From the NCBI GenBank assembly GCA_035582835.1, contig JAYKAV010002946.1, positions 424,978 through 488,977 on the forward strand: a DNA stretch of 64,000 bases, in the 5' to 3' direction. Positions 38,201-52,401 of this stretch are shown here, one piece after another. The stretch comes from Phoebastria nigripes. Its lineage: Eukaryota; Chordata; Aves; Procellariiformes; Diomedeidae. The translations under genes and the position numbers were made by a program. Under the pieces are notes generated by a model. The model worked only from the letters and a program-made list of their open reading frames with translations, was not told the origin of the DNA and did not search any database. Positions within the stretch are counted from its first letter, which is position 1. Every line of letters starts with the position of its first letter.

Positions 38201-38254
38201 TCCACCCGGGGTTAGCCCCCCAGCTCTATTCTGTGTTTTGTTATATTTATTAAA

Positions 38255-38302
38255 CCAACAGCCATCTAAAAAACAAGCCATCTAAGCCAACAGCCATGTA
38301 AG
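38255..38302. repeat. Three tandem copies of a 16-base unit
   Basis: The units CCAACAGCCATCTAAA, AAACAAGCCATCTAAG and CCAACAGCCATGTAAG follow each other without gaps. Copies 1 and 3 differ at only two positions. Confidence 0.8.
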
Positions 38303-41300
38303 AAAATTCTTCACAACTAGAAGTAGGTAGAGTTATCTAGCTAGAGATATCACAAAATGACAAGTATCTATAGTGAAACATTTAAGGTGGTATGCATTTT
38401 TGCAGCAGAAGTCAGAGTATGGCTAAATGAATGCAAGTGACAAACATTATGAAAAGGCTATTTATCAGAAAAGTAAGATATTTTTGTTTTTACTTATGAC
38501 TTGAATAGTCATCTTTGTCAAATATTCAAAAAACAAGGGGATTTTTGGTTTGTGAAATTTTAAAATGTATTTGAAGATAACTACTAGGGTGAGTGGAGAA
38601 AAAGAGCTCCGCCACCACTTCACACTCAAGTCATAGCAAAGGAGACAAAGCAGCAGGCTTAGTTAATCTAGCTTGGGAAACACAGCTGTTCTCTGTTGGG
38701 TTTTAGCTTTTTCTGAAAAGTAAGGCTGAAAAACACCAAAGCAAATAGTTTGCTCTAACTAATCATTCCTTTGCTTCATGCTGCAATTTAGAGGTGTCAT
38801 CTTTTCCCCATAAGGACTGGATTTCCTCCAAATTCCTAACAATGAAGGCTGCCTCTAAGGTGCTNTTCTCTTCCAAAAGAAATAATGGGTTTAAATATTT
38901 AACCTAACTTTGGTATCATTTTACAAATTTGGTAACTTACTTTGTAATACAAGCAGAATTTCAGTAGTTCATGTGCAGATCCTTAGAACTACTGTACTAA
39001 CAAACCTCAGCACCATCTGCAAAGGATTCTCACATTAAGTAGGACTGCACCCGTCTATCTGAACTTCTGTTTGTGCTCCTTAAATCCTCTTACTGCATTG
39101 ATAGAAAGGGTATGGGCACTTTTATATTTTCAGAGTCAGTTTTGCCAGTGCTGTTTAGCCTTATTAAACAGGTATAAACCACTAAAAAAAAAAAGGTGAA
39201 AGGTTCATATCATATGGTATATTTAATGTGTCTGTTTCTCTCCTTAAATAAAGAGCTAAATATCACAGGATTTACAAGGTACTACAGACATTCAGAGGCT
39301 ATGTTCCTTTTTTCCAATCCCACCACTACAACATAGGACAGAAAAGGAGGAAAAAGTCATCTCTGTATGTTGTTAACCTGTCCCATGCCAGTTGTTAACC
39401 ACCCATGAATGCAGTCTCCCTCCATAACACTTCCTGACATGCACGTGAGACANATGAAGATTTCAGGACTCTAGTGTGAGTATATAGAGGTTGGGTCGCA
39501 ATGGGAGTTGCCCGCTGTCCACTACCTAGGGGATGATACCATAATGAGTTGTTATTATCATATTTTCATCTTCAAGAGGGGCAAGAAAGGGACTGTTTTA
39601 CCACCACTATACACAGAAGTTTATTATTTGTATTTAAGCAAAATGCCTTGTTAGCAAATCAGAAAAGTAGCTTTCTACTATAATCCTTTCCTGCTATCAT
39701 ATTCATCACATGCAAAGAATATCTTGGTATGGATCTGAAATGACATGCATCTGTTAAAGTTTCCAAATATAGGAGCTAGTTCTTTAAATTCAAACTGCTG
39801 ATCAACTCAAATGTTCATCTCTGGAGGTCCCACACGGAGCACACAGTATGACAGCAACCATCATGTTCATCTACTTGAAGTGAAAGGCAAGAGAGAATAA
39901 ACCCCATAATCTTAGCTCTAAATTAACTTTGAACTTCATTTGGGGAAAGAAAAAAAAAAAAAAAAAGAACAACTACTCCCTTAATTACAGACTTACTTTT
40001 TAATTAACCAGAATAATTGAAGCATGACTTTTTAAAAGCCTCTTGCCTAACATCTCCCACAGTGGAAGTTTTTTGCTATCTGCCAAACAACGTTAAGTCT
40101 TTAAAAACTTCTGGATGCATAATCTGCTGGCTAATACTGCTGTATAGTGTACACATATCATTCTTATAAGCCCTCATGACTTCAAAAAGTGTAATTTAAG
40201 TTCTGTTTGTTTTTCAACTCTGATTATTCCAAATAAAACAACTGCAGATTGCAAAAGAGAAAATACCCTCTCTCTTGATCATTCCAAATTCATAGAAGCA
40301 CTACTTAAAATCTGCTTTCTTTACGGGTTTTATACTTTTTTTAAAAAGCAAACCTTAATAGTAACATCATTCTTTAATAAAAGCTTTTTTCTTAGGAACG
40401 TGTTTCAGTCACATACAGCAAGGTTTTGTAACAACATATTAAGTAAAATGTAATGGTTCCATCCAGTGGTCATCTCCAGCATTGCAGACCTAAGATCAGA
40501 AAGTAAAACAAAGAAATCTTTGCACTGAACTAATTGTAAAAATGACCCAACAGCATGGGAAAGAGCAGAAGTGACTTGCTGAATTCACGTGGTAAGTGCT
40601 TAATAATGTATTAGCATGATCAGATCACAATTATAAAATATCTTTCTATTTATACAATACATATAATTGAAAACACGTTTACCTGTTACTAGCATTTTGA
40701 AATCATAACACTAAATAAAAATTTTACTTAATTTCTTAATTAGTACAAAAATGAATACTTCCATATTGTGAGATTATAAATAACTCTCAATTTCAAAAGC
40801 CTGTCCTCTCTTTCCTATTTTTTGTAATGTGCAGCATCCAGAGGATCCAATACAGAGCTCACTATGCTAAAAAATACAAAAGCACAGACAAAGAGACTCT
40901 CTCCGAGGAGCTTTCAGCATTGTTTATGTTCCCCAAATGTTTCAGCTGAAAGTGTCAACTCCAGATGTATTGGTCACAGATGACTGACAGCAACTTCTGT
41001 AGCACAGATACAACTGAGGAAAAAAAAAAATACCCATTTTTTTATCATCACTCTGACCCACTGTTCCTTCAGTATTTGGAAAAAAAGCAACAAACACGTC
41101 AATGGAGTCTACTGGGCATCTTAAATGAAAGCGTAAATATTTCTCATATGCACACACATACAGAGATAATGGTCACAGAAAGAATCAATGGATTTTGCCA
41201 TTGGAATTGCCCACAAATTAGAAATGCAGAGCAGGAGCAGACGACGAGGCACAGCAGACGTGCCACCTTCTACAGGCTCAGGTAGAATGCTGCACATTTT

Positions 41301-43659
41301 TATGTCATGTCAGCAACTTTCACCACTGCATTCATAAATATTAGATGCTGTTAACTCTTTCTGGAGTTCTGGATAACCTTCCTCTGACAGTGACAGTTTC
41401 TGCTTGCCCTGTTTCAGGTCATTAAGATCAGTCAAATTCACAAGACGCACAGATCGTGACCTTGTCAAATCCAGTCATTCAAAAGACGGCTTCAGTTAGG
41501 GAAAAAGCAGAATGTGAACTGCTATTTTCATGTTCCCTATGTACTAGCACAGACATAGTTAGTCTTTGTTATTAAATAGGCACAATGCTTCCCACCCATG
41601 ACTGCTTTTCTCTATTCCAGCAACCCATATGGTGCCGTTCATCTTTTCTCCCTCTCCTCCCCTTTTCTTGTGCCATTTTGAGTTGAAATCTGTAAGATAC
41701 AAGCACAGAATGAATTATGAATAAAGCTTTCTTCATACTCATTTCTCCCTATAAACCCTGCCACTAACCTTAAAAGCCATTTCCCTATTCAAAGATTAGT
41801 AAGCAAAGTTTCCCAAAGAGTGTAATGGTGCTAGCGCTGATGCTTTTATACCAGCAGCTCAACTTTCTGAGCAGTGACAGTTTCTCCATGGCTTATAAGC
41901 AGTCTGCAAGTATTTCTTTCAGAAGTTAACCATCAAATGAACAGCACGGTCTGCCACTAACTGCAAACTATGTCCCAGAGGCTAGCCACTGTTCTATACC
42001 TTACCCTAGGAGGTACAACAGACCAAAGTAGGGAAAAATTCAAGGTTGCTTAACAAAGTTCAGTGCAACTTCTTGATTTGAGAAAGATTTGCCAAGTTCA
42101 GCCACTGGGAGGAGTGTATCAGTGCAGGCTTGTGCGGCAGAAAGATGGAGAGAGCAGGCTGAACTGCTGAAGAAAAAAAAATTGTACCACAAAAGCCATT
42201 AAAAAATTACTAGTTGTTGTCTTCTNCAGGGTGAGCAGCTTGACTGGGATTTGAACAAACACAAAGACTATCCCTATCCCAAGGCATCCAAAGCTCTATC
42301 AACACACCAGGGGGAAAAATAACATTCTTGAATTTCAGAATTGAAGGACCTAGATTATCCTGCCAGTAGCACATCCCTGTAGGAGGAGCCACTACAGCAC
42401 AAACCTGTTTCCCAGTTCACCCTGGGGCCCCCACGGCTCTGGGATACGGGGTCTGGTCTCTCTGCAAATGGCAGGAACCACACTCGCTCCCCAAGCACTC
42501 TTTGCATTTCTTATCTCTCTGTGCCCTGTCCCCAGCCTAGTATCTGGGCATCTTACCATCTCACAGCTACACACGACAGAGAAGTATCTCTACCGAGTGG
42601 AGTATGAGGCACAGAGACCTTAAAGCTAGATCTACAAAGGGCACATTCATTAAAATGCTCAGCGTAGGCAAGTCTTAGTACTTGGGCACCTTGTAGCCTA
42701 TACACGGCCCTAAAATGAGACAGTCAAAAAGCAACAGAGATAAAGACTTCAGCAACCACTACCCTGAGCAGGATGCTACCAGATACAGCTATTAGGAACC
42801 TATAATAAAAGATAAGCAGTTTTTGACATCTCCAGGTGTTAAGTCCCACACCTGTTTCTGCAATTCTGACCTACAGGAGTGAACCTTTACCCGTAACCAT
42901 GGACCTTTCTCTGAAATTAGGTACATGAACACTTACTTCAAAAGGTAAAAAAAGTGTGAAGTCTTTAAATACATAAGCAGGGTGAGGAGGAGGAGGGAAA
43001 AGTTAACTAATACTACCAGCACTGGATGAAATACAGTAAAAGTGAACAAAACGGTCCTTGAAACAGGGACTGAAACTCAAGATTTCCTAACAAGAAAGAG
43101 AGCAGCAAGCCACACAGCTTATTCTCTTTACTCAATCTCACAGCCTAATGAATATTTTTAATTCCTTTATATGAAGTAGAATAGCTTTCAGAGGCCTACA
43201 CATGGGGTAATTGCAGAGCCTTCCTGGAGCAACATCCCATGAGAGGTATCATTTTTGGTGCACACAAGTGGGGGAAGTGAACTCTGGGCTCCCATTGACT
43301 GGAGACAATCAATAAGCCTTCTGTCAACCAAGCTTGAAATTTAACCACTTATAATGTTGTATATAAATGTTGACATTTTCATTTTAAATGTAACTTTGTA
43401 TGTTTTGATAGATGCATGAAGGGATTATTTCCCAAAGGCCTCCAAATATGACTTTTATTGATGGGTTAGTAATGAATTGGCACTGTAAGGCAAAAAGATA
43501 GCTCAGATTTATCAGGCAATGAGCTTCACACAGTACAGGAAGGTACGATCCTATCAAGAACAGAGCAGGTATTCCAAGATGCTCTTGGAATACAGTGATT
43601 TGAGTAGTTAACCTTTCAGTAACAAGCATCAAAATTTCATTTCTCTATTTCCTTAGATC

Positions 43660-43677
43660 AAAAAAAAAAAAAAAAAA
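43660..43677. repeat. Poly-A homopolymer (18 A)
   Basis: Eighteen A bases. Confidence 0.9.
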
Positions 43678-44172
43678 TCCTCCTGTCAAAATCAGGAGAA
43701 GCATTTTTGTAACAAGTGCTTCCTCTAATCAGGGCCTCTTCTGGACATTTGCTGTATTTATGACACTGAAAGTTAATTTCTGTTCATACTGATATTTGCA
43801 ATCATTCCTTAATTGTTTAATTTAACTGCTTTGGAGAGAAATTACAAGTTCCACTGATTTTTCTTTTTTTCTTTCATATCAAAACTTGAGTGAACAGCCT
43901 ACAAGTTATTAGAAACTGACAATATACTGTATTAAAATTCATTGTAATATAAACAATATCTACAAATTCATAGTCTGCTTAAGGGACTGGGGAGCACTCA
44001 TTTTTATTCCCTTATAATTGCACATTTTCTAGATTGTCATCTTTGTTTAAAGAAAATATATTACGAAAAACTCTGCAATACAAGGGAGAGCATTAAAACT
44101 TCAAAGACTAGTGCTAATAAACCCAAATAATAGTGGACCAAAGACTATAACCTTAACCTGAGTTTAACACAT

Positions 44173-44185
44173 CCCCCCCCCCCCC
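44173..44185. repeat. Poly-C homopolymer (13 C)
   Basis: Thirteen C bases. Confidence 0.9.
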
Positions 44186-45339
44186 GCTGTATTAGCAGGC
44201 TGATAAATTATGAAGTTATTTATGATACCTTCCCTAAAAGATGCTTCCTTTGGTGCACAGATCCAGTCCACTTCAGAGAGAAAGAGTGACTAAGGATGAA
44301 CACTCATTTGTGGGAACCCTTGTCCAATTTCTTGCACACGTTTAACAGTATGAGAAAAAGGAAAAAACAGCAAGTTGTGTCAGGGTAACTGCTACTTTAA
44401 GGCCCAGATTCTGATCCTGCCATAGGATGCTTAGGATGCCATGTGAATCACACAAACCAAATGTTGAAAGACAATGAGAAAATTTGGTTTTCTCTTTTTC
44501 AGGTTCCCCAATTTACTGTCCCATGATATGAATTGATGAGCACTGAAATTTGGAAATAAAGGCACAAAGTTCAATGTTTTGTGCCCAAAAAGAAACTGAC
44601 AAAAAGTGCCCAACCTGACAGCATCTTGGGTATCTCAGATTCAGCAGTCTGAAAATAGAGGAGATATTTTATCTTGATCTCATTCTGCCTTTATTGCTTG
44701 CTTGTAAAAGATAGATAAAACTTGCACACCTCAAGGGTGTTGTGAAGGTAAATTAATTATTTTGGGAGAAGCTATTCAGATATTACAGTGATGAGCATCA
44801 TGAAAAGCCCCTGAGGAAAAGAATCATTTTGACTTCAGAGTCAGGTTCTGAATAAAATGCAGGAAATAAGGCCTGAAGCTACACGTTGTACAAAATAGTG
44901 AACATCTGTTCATTAAGCAAACCCTGTCCATCTCATAAAGCCAAATAAGGCAAGAATACTTCAGAAAAAAATCACATGGGATAACGTAATTAAGGACTAC
45001 CGTATAGCATACAACTGGAGGCAGACTTCTGTTGCGAGAGTCATTAATGATACTTGACTATAAACTCTTCATTTTTCTTATAATTTTTTTATTGCATGCA
45101 ACATCCTTGTTTGCGTCTTCAGAATTAAACCAAATCCCATGTCCTTTGTGACCACTTTGTCCATTAACAATGTTTGAAATTCATGTAAAACAAACAGACC
45201 TTTTCCACTTGAGCTGGGGGAGTAAATGATAGCAGTTGTTACACTGTGGGTTTTTAGGGATAGAATTGGCCAGAAAGTTTTCACACGTCTGCTGACAACA
45301 AGGGTCAAGAACTTGGAGTGTCATTCTGGGCTCTGGAAG

Positions 45340-45960
45340 GAGACATGCTCTTTTGGCAACAGACTTTTCAAACCATTCAACTCTCCCCCGTAAACTTTGT
45401 CTTCTACCCCATAACTCAAATTTGTATCGGTCATATGGTCTTTTTTTCCCCCTTCTCAAATCTTGATTTTCCAATTCTCTGCTTCTTGTTAAAAATTCAG
45501 GATCCCCTTCTAGACTATCTAACCTCATCCCACTCTTTTGACCTACATCACCTAGTTCTTCTATTAGTTTTTTAGTTCCCTATCCTGCATTCCTCAGCCT
45601 AGCCTAGCCACTTTATGTCCATTGTTTTAATCTCCAGCGATACCTATGCTTTTTTACTAGGCACCAGCTAACTTTGGTGCTTATTCTGAGAATCAGTACT
45701 CCTAGCCTCAGTCTCCCAAGTGTTCCCATTTATCCAGACCTACCTTGAAATATCTTGAGACATATCTCCCCTTTTCCCCAAGTCTATGTCACTGCATTAC
45801 CTTCTTATCCCAGGTATCTTTGAGAGTGTGCCATCTGGCTGCTATTCTTTATGTATGGGTAGGGTCCAATTCAGAGTCAGTTTAAAACTCATTTCTACCC
45901 CAGCTTTTCTTCTCCTTCCCCTAGACCTATGTTTCCTCTAGTCTGCATTCAGCTTGGGAT
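45340..45960. other. Second pyrimidine-rich stretch
   Basis: The plus strand is C/T-rich for about 600 bases, with words such as CCTTCCCCTAG and a short AGCCT repeat at about 45594-45608. The minus-strand frame 45181-45528 (115 codons, Arg/Glu-rich) overlaps its edge and reflects the purine-rich complement. I recognise no transposon. Confidence 0.55.
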
Positions 45961-46435
45961 ATCTCACACACTGCTAGGCATTTACAGCAGCAGACAATAA
46001 AGAAAAACCTCTTCCAGCTAAGTACTGAAGTCAACTGTTAACTAATTTTTATCTTCAATATTTAACAAAATATTTAACTTAATCTCTGACCTGAAAAAAC
46101 AGAGGAATTTCCCCCCAAAAAAACATATTTAAGAATACAAAATAAACTTAAGAAGATAAGGTTTCAAAATAGAAATATGTTCATATTCACAGGACTATAT
46201 TACCAATACACGTAAAACCTGAGTTTCACTGATAGCTTTCAATGAGCAAACGCTGAGACTCAGGGAATGGCCTGCTATACAGGAAAGGTGAGCACCCGTT
46301 TGCATGGTAGTAACCATAAAACGACATTATACTTTAACCCAAATGCGGTTGGAAATACATCAAAGCAGTACTATTCACAGTACTTCATCACTTCACGATG
46401 CTAAACCAGGCCTCAGAAGGAAGATGCTATTAAAG

Positions 46436-46460
46436 AAAAAAAAAAAAAAAAACACACACA
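46436..46460. repeat. Poly-A tract followed by (CA)4
   Basis: Seventeen A bases run into a short CACACACA. Confidence 0.9.
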
Positions 46461-46559
46461 TGCAGCAGCTCATCAGGCATACATCACTTTCACTGAACAC
46501 CTGACCTTCTGAAAGGTGTTTCAAGGCAGTTAATGTGAACATCCAGCCCCTGGTGAAAT

Positions 46560-47060
46560 CACACTTGCACCGCCCGAACGCAGGAACAAGCCTGAAAACA
46601 CGGGGGCAAGACACTGCGCCAGGACCTTTCGTTAAAGGATAGAAAGGGCAAGGCTAAAAGCTGGTGGGGCCAGGGGGAAAACAGAAGTAGGGCTTTGAAC
46701 TCGGAAGGCAGTGGGCAGGAAGGTAAAGTTGCCTCTCCTGAAAGGACATTTTTCTTCCCTACGCTGGAGGCAAAGGGAAGCAGGGCAGGGCAGCTGCCTC
46801 CCAGGAGGTCCCAGCCCCACACTGGGGGCTCCTGCCCTCCCTGGGACCACCCTCCTTCCTCAATTTCTAAGCCCATTTTCCGAGTGAAACACCTCATCCC
46901 CCCAAGTGGAAGAGCCTCTAAGCACCGACTTCATGAGACAGCAGTGCGGTCCCCGTGCCTCTGCCTGGGGTGGAGGGAAAATTCTGCTGCTCATCACTGT
47001 CGCGCAGCTGTGACAGCCAGCACCTCCCGAACAGAGCCCTGGGAAAAATCAAAGCTCATA
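46560..47060. other. GC-richer block
   Basis: The block has G+C clearly above its surroundings, with scattered CpG but no dense island. The frames 46559-46897 (minus, 112 codons), 46632-46850 (minus) and 46695-47150 (plus, 151 codons) overlap, and none has a recognisable domain, so I do not call a gene. A conserved regulatory region or a degraded exon of an unknown gene remains possible. Confidence 0.45.
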
Positions 47061-47072
47061 AAGGAGTTTCAG

Positions 47073-47126
47073 ACAGTGCAGCAGAGGCGTGTTGATACAG
47101 CATATCAATGCCAGCTGCTGTACTGT
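47073..47126. other. Compact 54-base hairpin
   Basis: Bases 47073-47084 pair with 47115-47126 (12 pairs, one of them G-U). Two opposed G/A positions (85-86 against 113-114) are followed by 87-112, a bulged C at 88, 89-111, two G-U pairs, and the six pairs of TTGATA (47092-47097) with TATCAA (47103-47108), closing a 5-base loop. That is about 22 pairs, a shape like a short microRNA precursor. I do not recognise either arm as a known microRNA. No expression evidence can be read from sequence. Confidence 0.55.
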
Positions 47127-48645
47127 GGGCACTGCAGAGGCAATAGCTAGCATTACCTTCAGGAAACTCCATCAGCTCTTCTGGTGGATTTCTGGATTTC
47201 AGAGGACTTAATCCATGGTAACGTTAGGCATGGCCAAAAGAGATTAATGTTATGTTTCAGAGCATCTAAGTATCTTGCAAACTTACCTTACACCTTCTAA
47301 AACAAGATCCTGAATAATTTAGAAGTTATTTAAAGCATGACTCGGTACAGAAAAACAAGTCAAAGAAAGTGGATTTTACGTTCTGCAACTCACGCAATGA
47401 AGTCAGCTGTTTCTTTCTTCTGCTTTCATCAACAGTTTAGTTTTTCAACTCAGATACATTAATCCCATATTTCTTTTCAGGATTTCAAGCCACAAAGTTC
47501 ATAAAGTATTGTTTTGTACCTATGCAAACCTACACCTTGAAGTCACCAAGCACTTTTGGTCAGGCATTTCAACAGGACAGTCTGAAATCCAGGCAGGTAA
47601 GTACAAAAAAGTTCAGGAAAAGAAATTAAGAAAGGCCAGGTACACAGCCAGATTATACTTGAAGTTCACAGTGGCTCCTATTTATCACAAAATTAGTCTA
47701 TCCAAAAAAACCTGAATCCCAACTTGTATAGCAAGTTTTTACAATAGTAAGCTTAATTTCCAAAACTCCAGACTTTGGTAGGTTTGGTGGGTTCCCCCCC
47801 CTCCTTAAGAAGTATTCCTTTTAAAAAAAAAAATTGGCTGAGAAAGCTGTCCTAATTAATATTCAGTTCAGTGATTAAGCACTCTCCCAAGTGACCTATA
47901 TGTGTAATAGCATCAAGTACCACCTGCTCAAACTGTTGTTTTGCAGCGAAATATTAATCCCTNGTACCTTCTGTTACCAAGCTTGGATGCCATCTGAAAT
48001 TCAAAAGGGAATGATTCACTGTAGATGCTTTGTAAACTTGCTGAAATTTATACAAAAAAGTAGCAATTATGTACAAATAATTTAAAATAATATAGTACAA
48101 GAAGCAGNTTACAGAATTCTAGATAATTTCTCCCATTTGAAGTTCATTTCATATTATGTAATGTATAAATAACAAACATTTTTTAATGGAAATTAAATTA
48201 TTTGTTTTTTTCTTTTAAATAAACCTTGCATATTTTCTATAGACAAGCACAAGGAATATAGCTATCTCAAATTGCTTGTGTCTGGTCCTTAAAGAAGAGG
48301 TGTTAAGATAATATTTCATAAAACTCTATTTCTTCAAAAGTGTTGGCATAGAAAGCTGCACTTCTTCCCTTTACACAGTTTGAATTCGTCCCTAGCACAA
48401 AATACATGAATAGCTATAGCATATTTTTTACGTGCACCGTGGGTGGAAAAATCCTTATATTTCTGCCGACATTATACCTAGCATGCAAGCAAAATTGCGT
48501 ACTTAAGACAACATGTTTGTGCTATTGATGGCACACAAGTGGAAGGGGAAAAAGAAACAGAATCAGATAATTGGCAGCATAACAAATCCAAAGGTCAACA
48601 TCTGACTTCAATTGAGAGCCTTCCCATTTCACAGAAGTCTTTATT

Positions 48646-48666
48646 AAAAAAAAAAAAAAAAAAAAA
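48646..48666. repeat. Poly-A homopolymer (21 A)
   Basis: Twenty-one A bases, then TTAAAAAA. Confidence 0.9.
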
Positions 48667-51600
48667 TTAAAAAATCCTCATGCTTTCTGCCTTGGGACTA
48701 CATATGTGAGAGAGACCTTTAGACCTCAGCTTCATCCACATCGGTAAGCAAAGGATCTTACAGAAGATCTGAAGGCAGGAAACAAACCAACAAAGTTACA
48801 AGTACAAAGGAAATTTTGCAAGCAACCTAAGCAGCTCCTTATGTAGAAAAAGCACTATAATTTCTTTGAAGGTATTCTCAGTATATTCCTAAACATTTGT
48901 GCAATAACACAGCTTTCCCTTGTCACGTGTAAGATGGGGTCAAACCGAGGCAAATGAACTGTACCTAAATTATGTGGAAACAGAATTTTCAAAGACCACA
49001 AGTTCTGTACTTAGAGACTGAACAGATTAGTAGTATAAAGCAACAGATTCTATAGTAGGAGAAAATTTATTGCAATTAAATAATAAATTAAAAAGCCAAA
49101 CCAATCTTTGAAACAGTCCCATCATTTCTAANAAAACTTTCTTAACATAATGACAGAGGGGGGTTTGGGGCTCAAGAAGAAAACCAGACTGTATCTAAAG
49201 GAGCTTGCAAGTGGGCTCAGTTTTGGGCTTAGCAGTGCCAACAGTACCAATGTACAACAGTATTTGGAAATCTCCAAATGCCTTGCCTAATGGAAAACTC
49301 TAATAAAAGTCTTGCGATATCTCCTCAAAAACAAAACAAGTTAAGGCCTACAGTGTAGTCATAATGGGCTTCAAAAACTTGCCTTAGAGTCTTCGAGTCA
49401 AGTCGAGCATGTCTTCTAAAAGACGATGACATGCTTCTAAAACATAACTTCAGTTTCTCAGTGCCCCTCTGTAAAATGGGTTGCACTGCACTTCGCCACG
49501 TTACTGGGGTCTTGTGAAACAAACACCTTAAAGATCTGTGACAGATTCTGCTCTTATAGTAATACAAAAAGGTTAAGGTACTTACATTGCATGTATAAAT
49601 GCAATATATTGGAGGAAGTATTTTGTTTTCACAGCTTTACCTCTGTTACAACTAATCTTTGGGAATTAGTGATGAAAGCCAAACACAAAAATCTTGAAAA
49701 GCAGAACAAAAAAGCAAAGATTCTATGAGTGCCTTAACTAACATGAATGTTATCCTCCCACCATCCAACCAGAGCATATTGACTTGTGTGTTCTTAAGGC
49801 TTTCATTTTATTTATGTGACTTTTATAGAAGAAGATTGCAGGCTGGTTGTAAAATGCATGCAAAATAGAACTGTCCAACAGATTTTTGGAGGCATGTATT
49901 CAGATACATTTTTATTATTTTGAATAGAAGCAACTGAACCAAATTAATGAGATTTTTAAAAAAAAGCCTTTATACAAGACATAAATGGGAATTACATAGA
50001 CAGCTCTCAAAGGTTAATTGCAGCTGAATCCTGAACTATCTGGCCTCTTCTGAGCTGTGAACAGTGGTGAGTTTGTACATTTGCACAAACTAAATATATA
50101 AGGAAAGCAAAGGCTCTCACTTGCCAACAGGGACAACATGGATGAAATGATTGATGGGGTGAATTCTCCCAGCTGTCCCCCTCCTCTTTGCTGAGCAAAT
50201 GGACAAACGACTCATGAAACAGCCCTAACTTTTTCACATTTGCTTATACCTCAAGCATTCAAGGTGAACCATACCAGTTTCAGTTCAACTTAAATGTTAC
50301 ATTTTAAACCATGAGGGTTGAGGGAGGCAATGAGAGGCCTTACTGCCCACATCCATCCCAGCAGAAGAGACCGTGAGACCCAAATTCGTTCCAAGATCAC
50401 TAAAGCATTGATTTTAGGAGTGTATTTTCTATCATCTCAAAATGAACTCATTTTGTAGATTTTTGTTACTAAATAGTAGCAATNTCCTCCGGATACATAA
50501 ATAGTAGGACACATTCCAATTTCTGTATTAATAGCTGGGCGTGTTTATTTTCACCGTAGATAGCACCACATTATGTGAAGTCTCCAGACAGTACTGGCTT
50601 GTGGAAGTGGAGAAAGATTTGATCTGAATAAGTCTTCAAACAAAATGCTACTGAAATATACCTTGCCAATTGCTTACCAATGTGGACTGAAGTTGAAGTC
50701 TTAGCTCAGAGAAATAAAAGTATACATTAAATATTTATTCAACAAGTTAAAATTAATTTTCTTCCAAAGGTATGCAAGAAAAGCATGTACTTTGAACTTT
50801 CAAAACTTATTTAAATAAAAACTAGAAGTTGCAAAACTATGCATTCAATAGAATAAGATGAAGAGAGACACGGAAAAGAAATGAAATCAATTCTTATGTA
50901 TTAGTTTATGCTACTGCATTCTTTTGTGTTCAGTTTTGTCTGAAAATCTTGTTACAACTCATCTGATACTTACTAGCTATCTGCTAGTTTTTATGGATAC
51001 TAATTCAAGCAAAAGGCTTTGCTATCAATGAAATTTTCCATTCTCTGTGCATTTCAAAGAACCAAAATAGAAATAGCTAAGTTTTCAAATCAAATTAGTC
51101 TCTAAAATGGGAATTTCTGGAGTATTTTGCCAATGCTGATAACATGACAGTTCTATTCAAATATTTCTAGGAGCTCACCATTTGTCACCCATGTGTATGA
51201 AAAGCATCGCAGCCTTTCAAAGAGGTATTACATTATTCCTGTACAATGCAGTTATTTACATATTTGAAATACCTACACCTGAAAGACACAAACCTATCTT
51301 AGGGATAATACTAAATATATCAGACAACATAACTAATGTTACCATTCAGAAGTACAATTTTGCTATGTTTATATTTCAGTTGTAGAAATGACTGTGGTAG
51401 AAGTATTTTCCATGATTGAGTCTGTTCTAATACTAGTGTCAACCTTGCCCATCCCGTAGAGAAAAGCAGAGCAAGACACTCACTAGTGAAGTAGGAAAAA
51501 AGCCTTCCCTCACCCTCTGGCTTTCATTAAATGCTGCAGACATTTTAGGAAAATAAGTAGTAGCATGAGAAAATTACCCAACTGCAACCTGACACTACAG

Positions 51601-52346
51601 AGCCGTATCAAGCCCAACTGTAATTTATTTGAATAAAAGCTGAAATTTCTTCAGAAGTGTTCTGCATTAGAAGGGGAAAGGAAAGAAAAAAAAAAGAAAA
51701 TCCAACAGTCACTAGCTGCTGTGAAGACATTAAAAACATGTAGGAGACAAGCTTAGAAGCACTGAAGAATGGTCTTTTCTCTACAGCTAGTGAATGACAG
51801 CTTGCTTTCTACCTTAAACTGGAATATGTACTGCAACAGAGCTCCACATCTCGACAAAGATGGATGCACTGTAATATTCCTCTTATTCCTAAAGTAGCAT
51901 CTCGGGTCAAAAAGCACAAAGGTCAGATATAAATACTTCACACAACAATATTTTCCTGTATGAAAAATATATCCAGTAACTGGTTTTGAATTCTGCAAAG
52001 TATGTAAAATAATTTCCCTGTAAAAAGATAGAACACCTAAGGAATGCTGACACTACCATGGGGCATGCGCTTTAGTACCATTGACTTGAGTTGAACAGAA
52101 AACTATACTTGCTGTATTTCATTTATAAGCCTATGACTTGGATTCATTTTATGCTGATAAATCCCAAGTCTGAATACGTTAAATCACATACATTAAATGC
52201 AAGGGAAGCCACTGTGACAATCTATTGAAAGCCTTTCAAACCAAGGCCACAAAGGTAACCCCATTTTTATTTTCAGTATAACAATTTTACAGTGAATGTA
52301 AGTTAATATTAACTGAGAAGGTCCCCGTGAAGTCAAGAAAAAGGCT

Positions 52347-52401
52347 CCCCTTAATTTCATGGGCTTTTTCTTAATTCCCCCTTAATTTTATGGTCTGTTT
52401 C
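52347..52401. repeat. Two direct copies of a ~31-base unit
   Basis: CCCCTTAATTTCATGG at 52347-52362 recurs as CCCCTTAATTTTATGG at 52378-52393, with similar following sequence. It looks like a small old tandem duplication. Confidence 0.65.

Larger units (their letters stand above)
36831..45339. other. Unique AT-rich non-coding DNA
   Basis: I see no gene. A small GC-richer patch lies at 37420-37560. Repeats at 38182-38200 and 38255-38302 and homopolymers near 39950, 43660 and 44173 are the only structure that I can point to. The 106-codon frame at 40965-41285 has no recognisable motif. Single N bases lie at 38865, 39453 and 42226. Confidence 0.6.

Noticed and set aside
40965..41285. 106-codon plus-strand frame preceded by a pyrimidine-type AG
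   Set aside because: The acceptor-like site and the frame do not combine into a convincing exon, and no protein family is recognisable.
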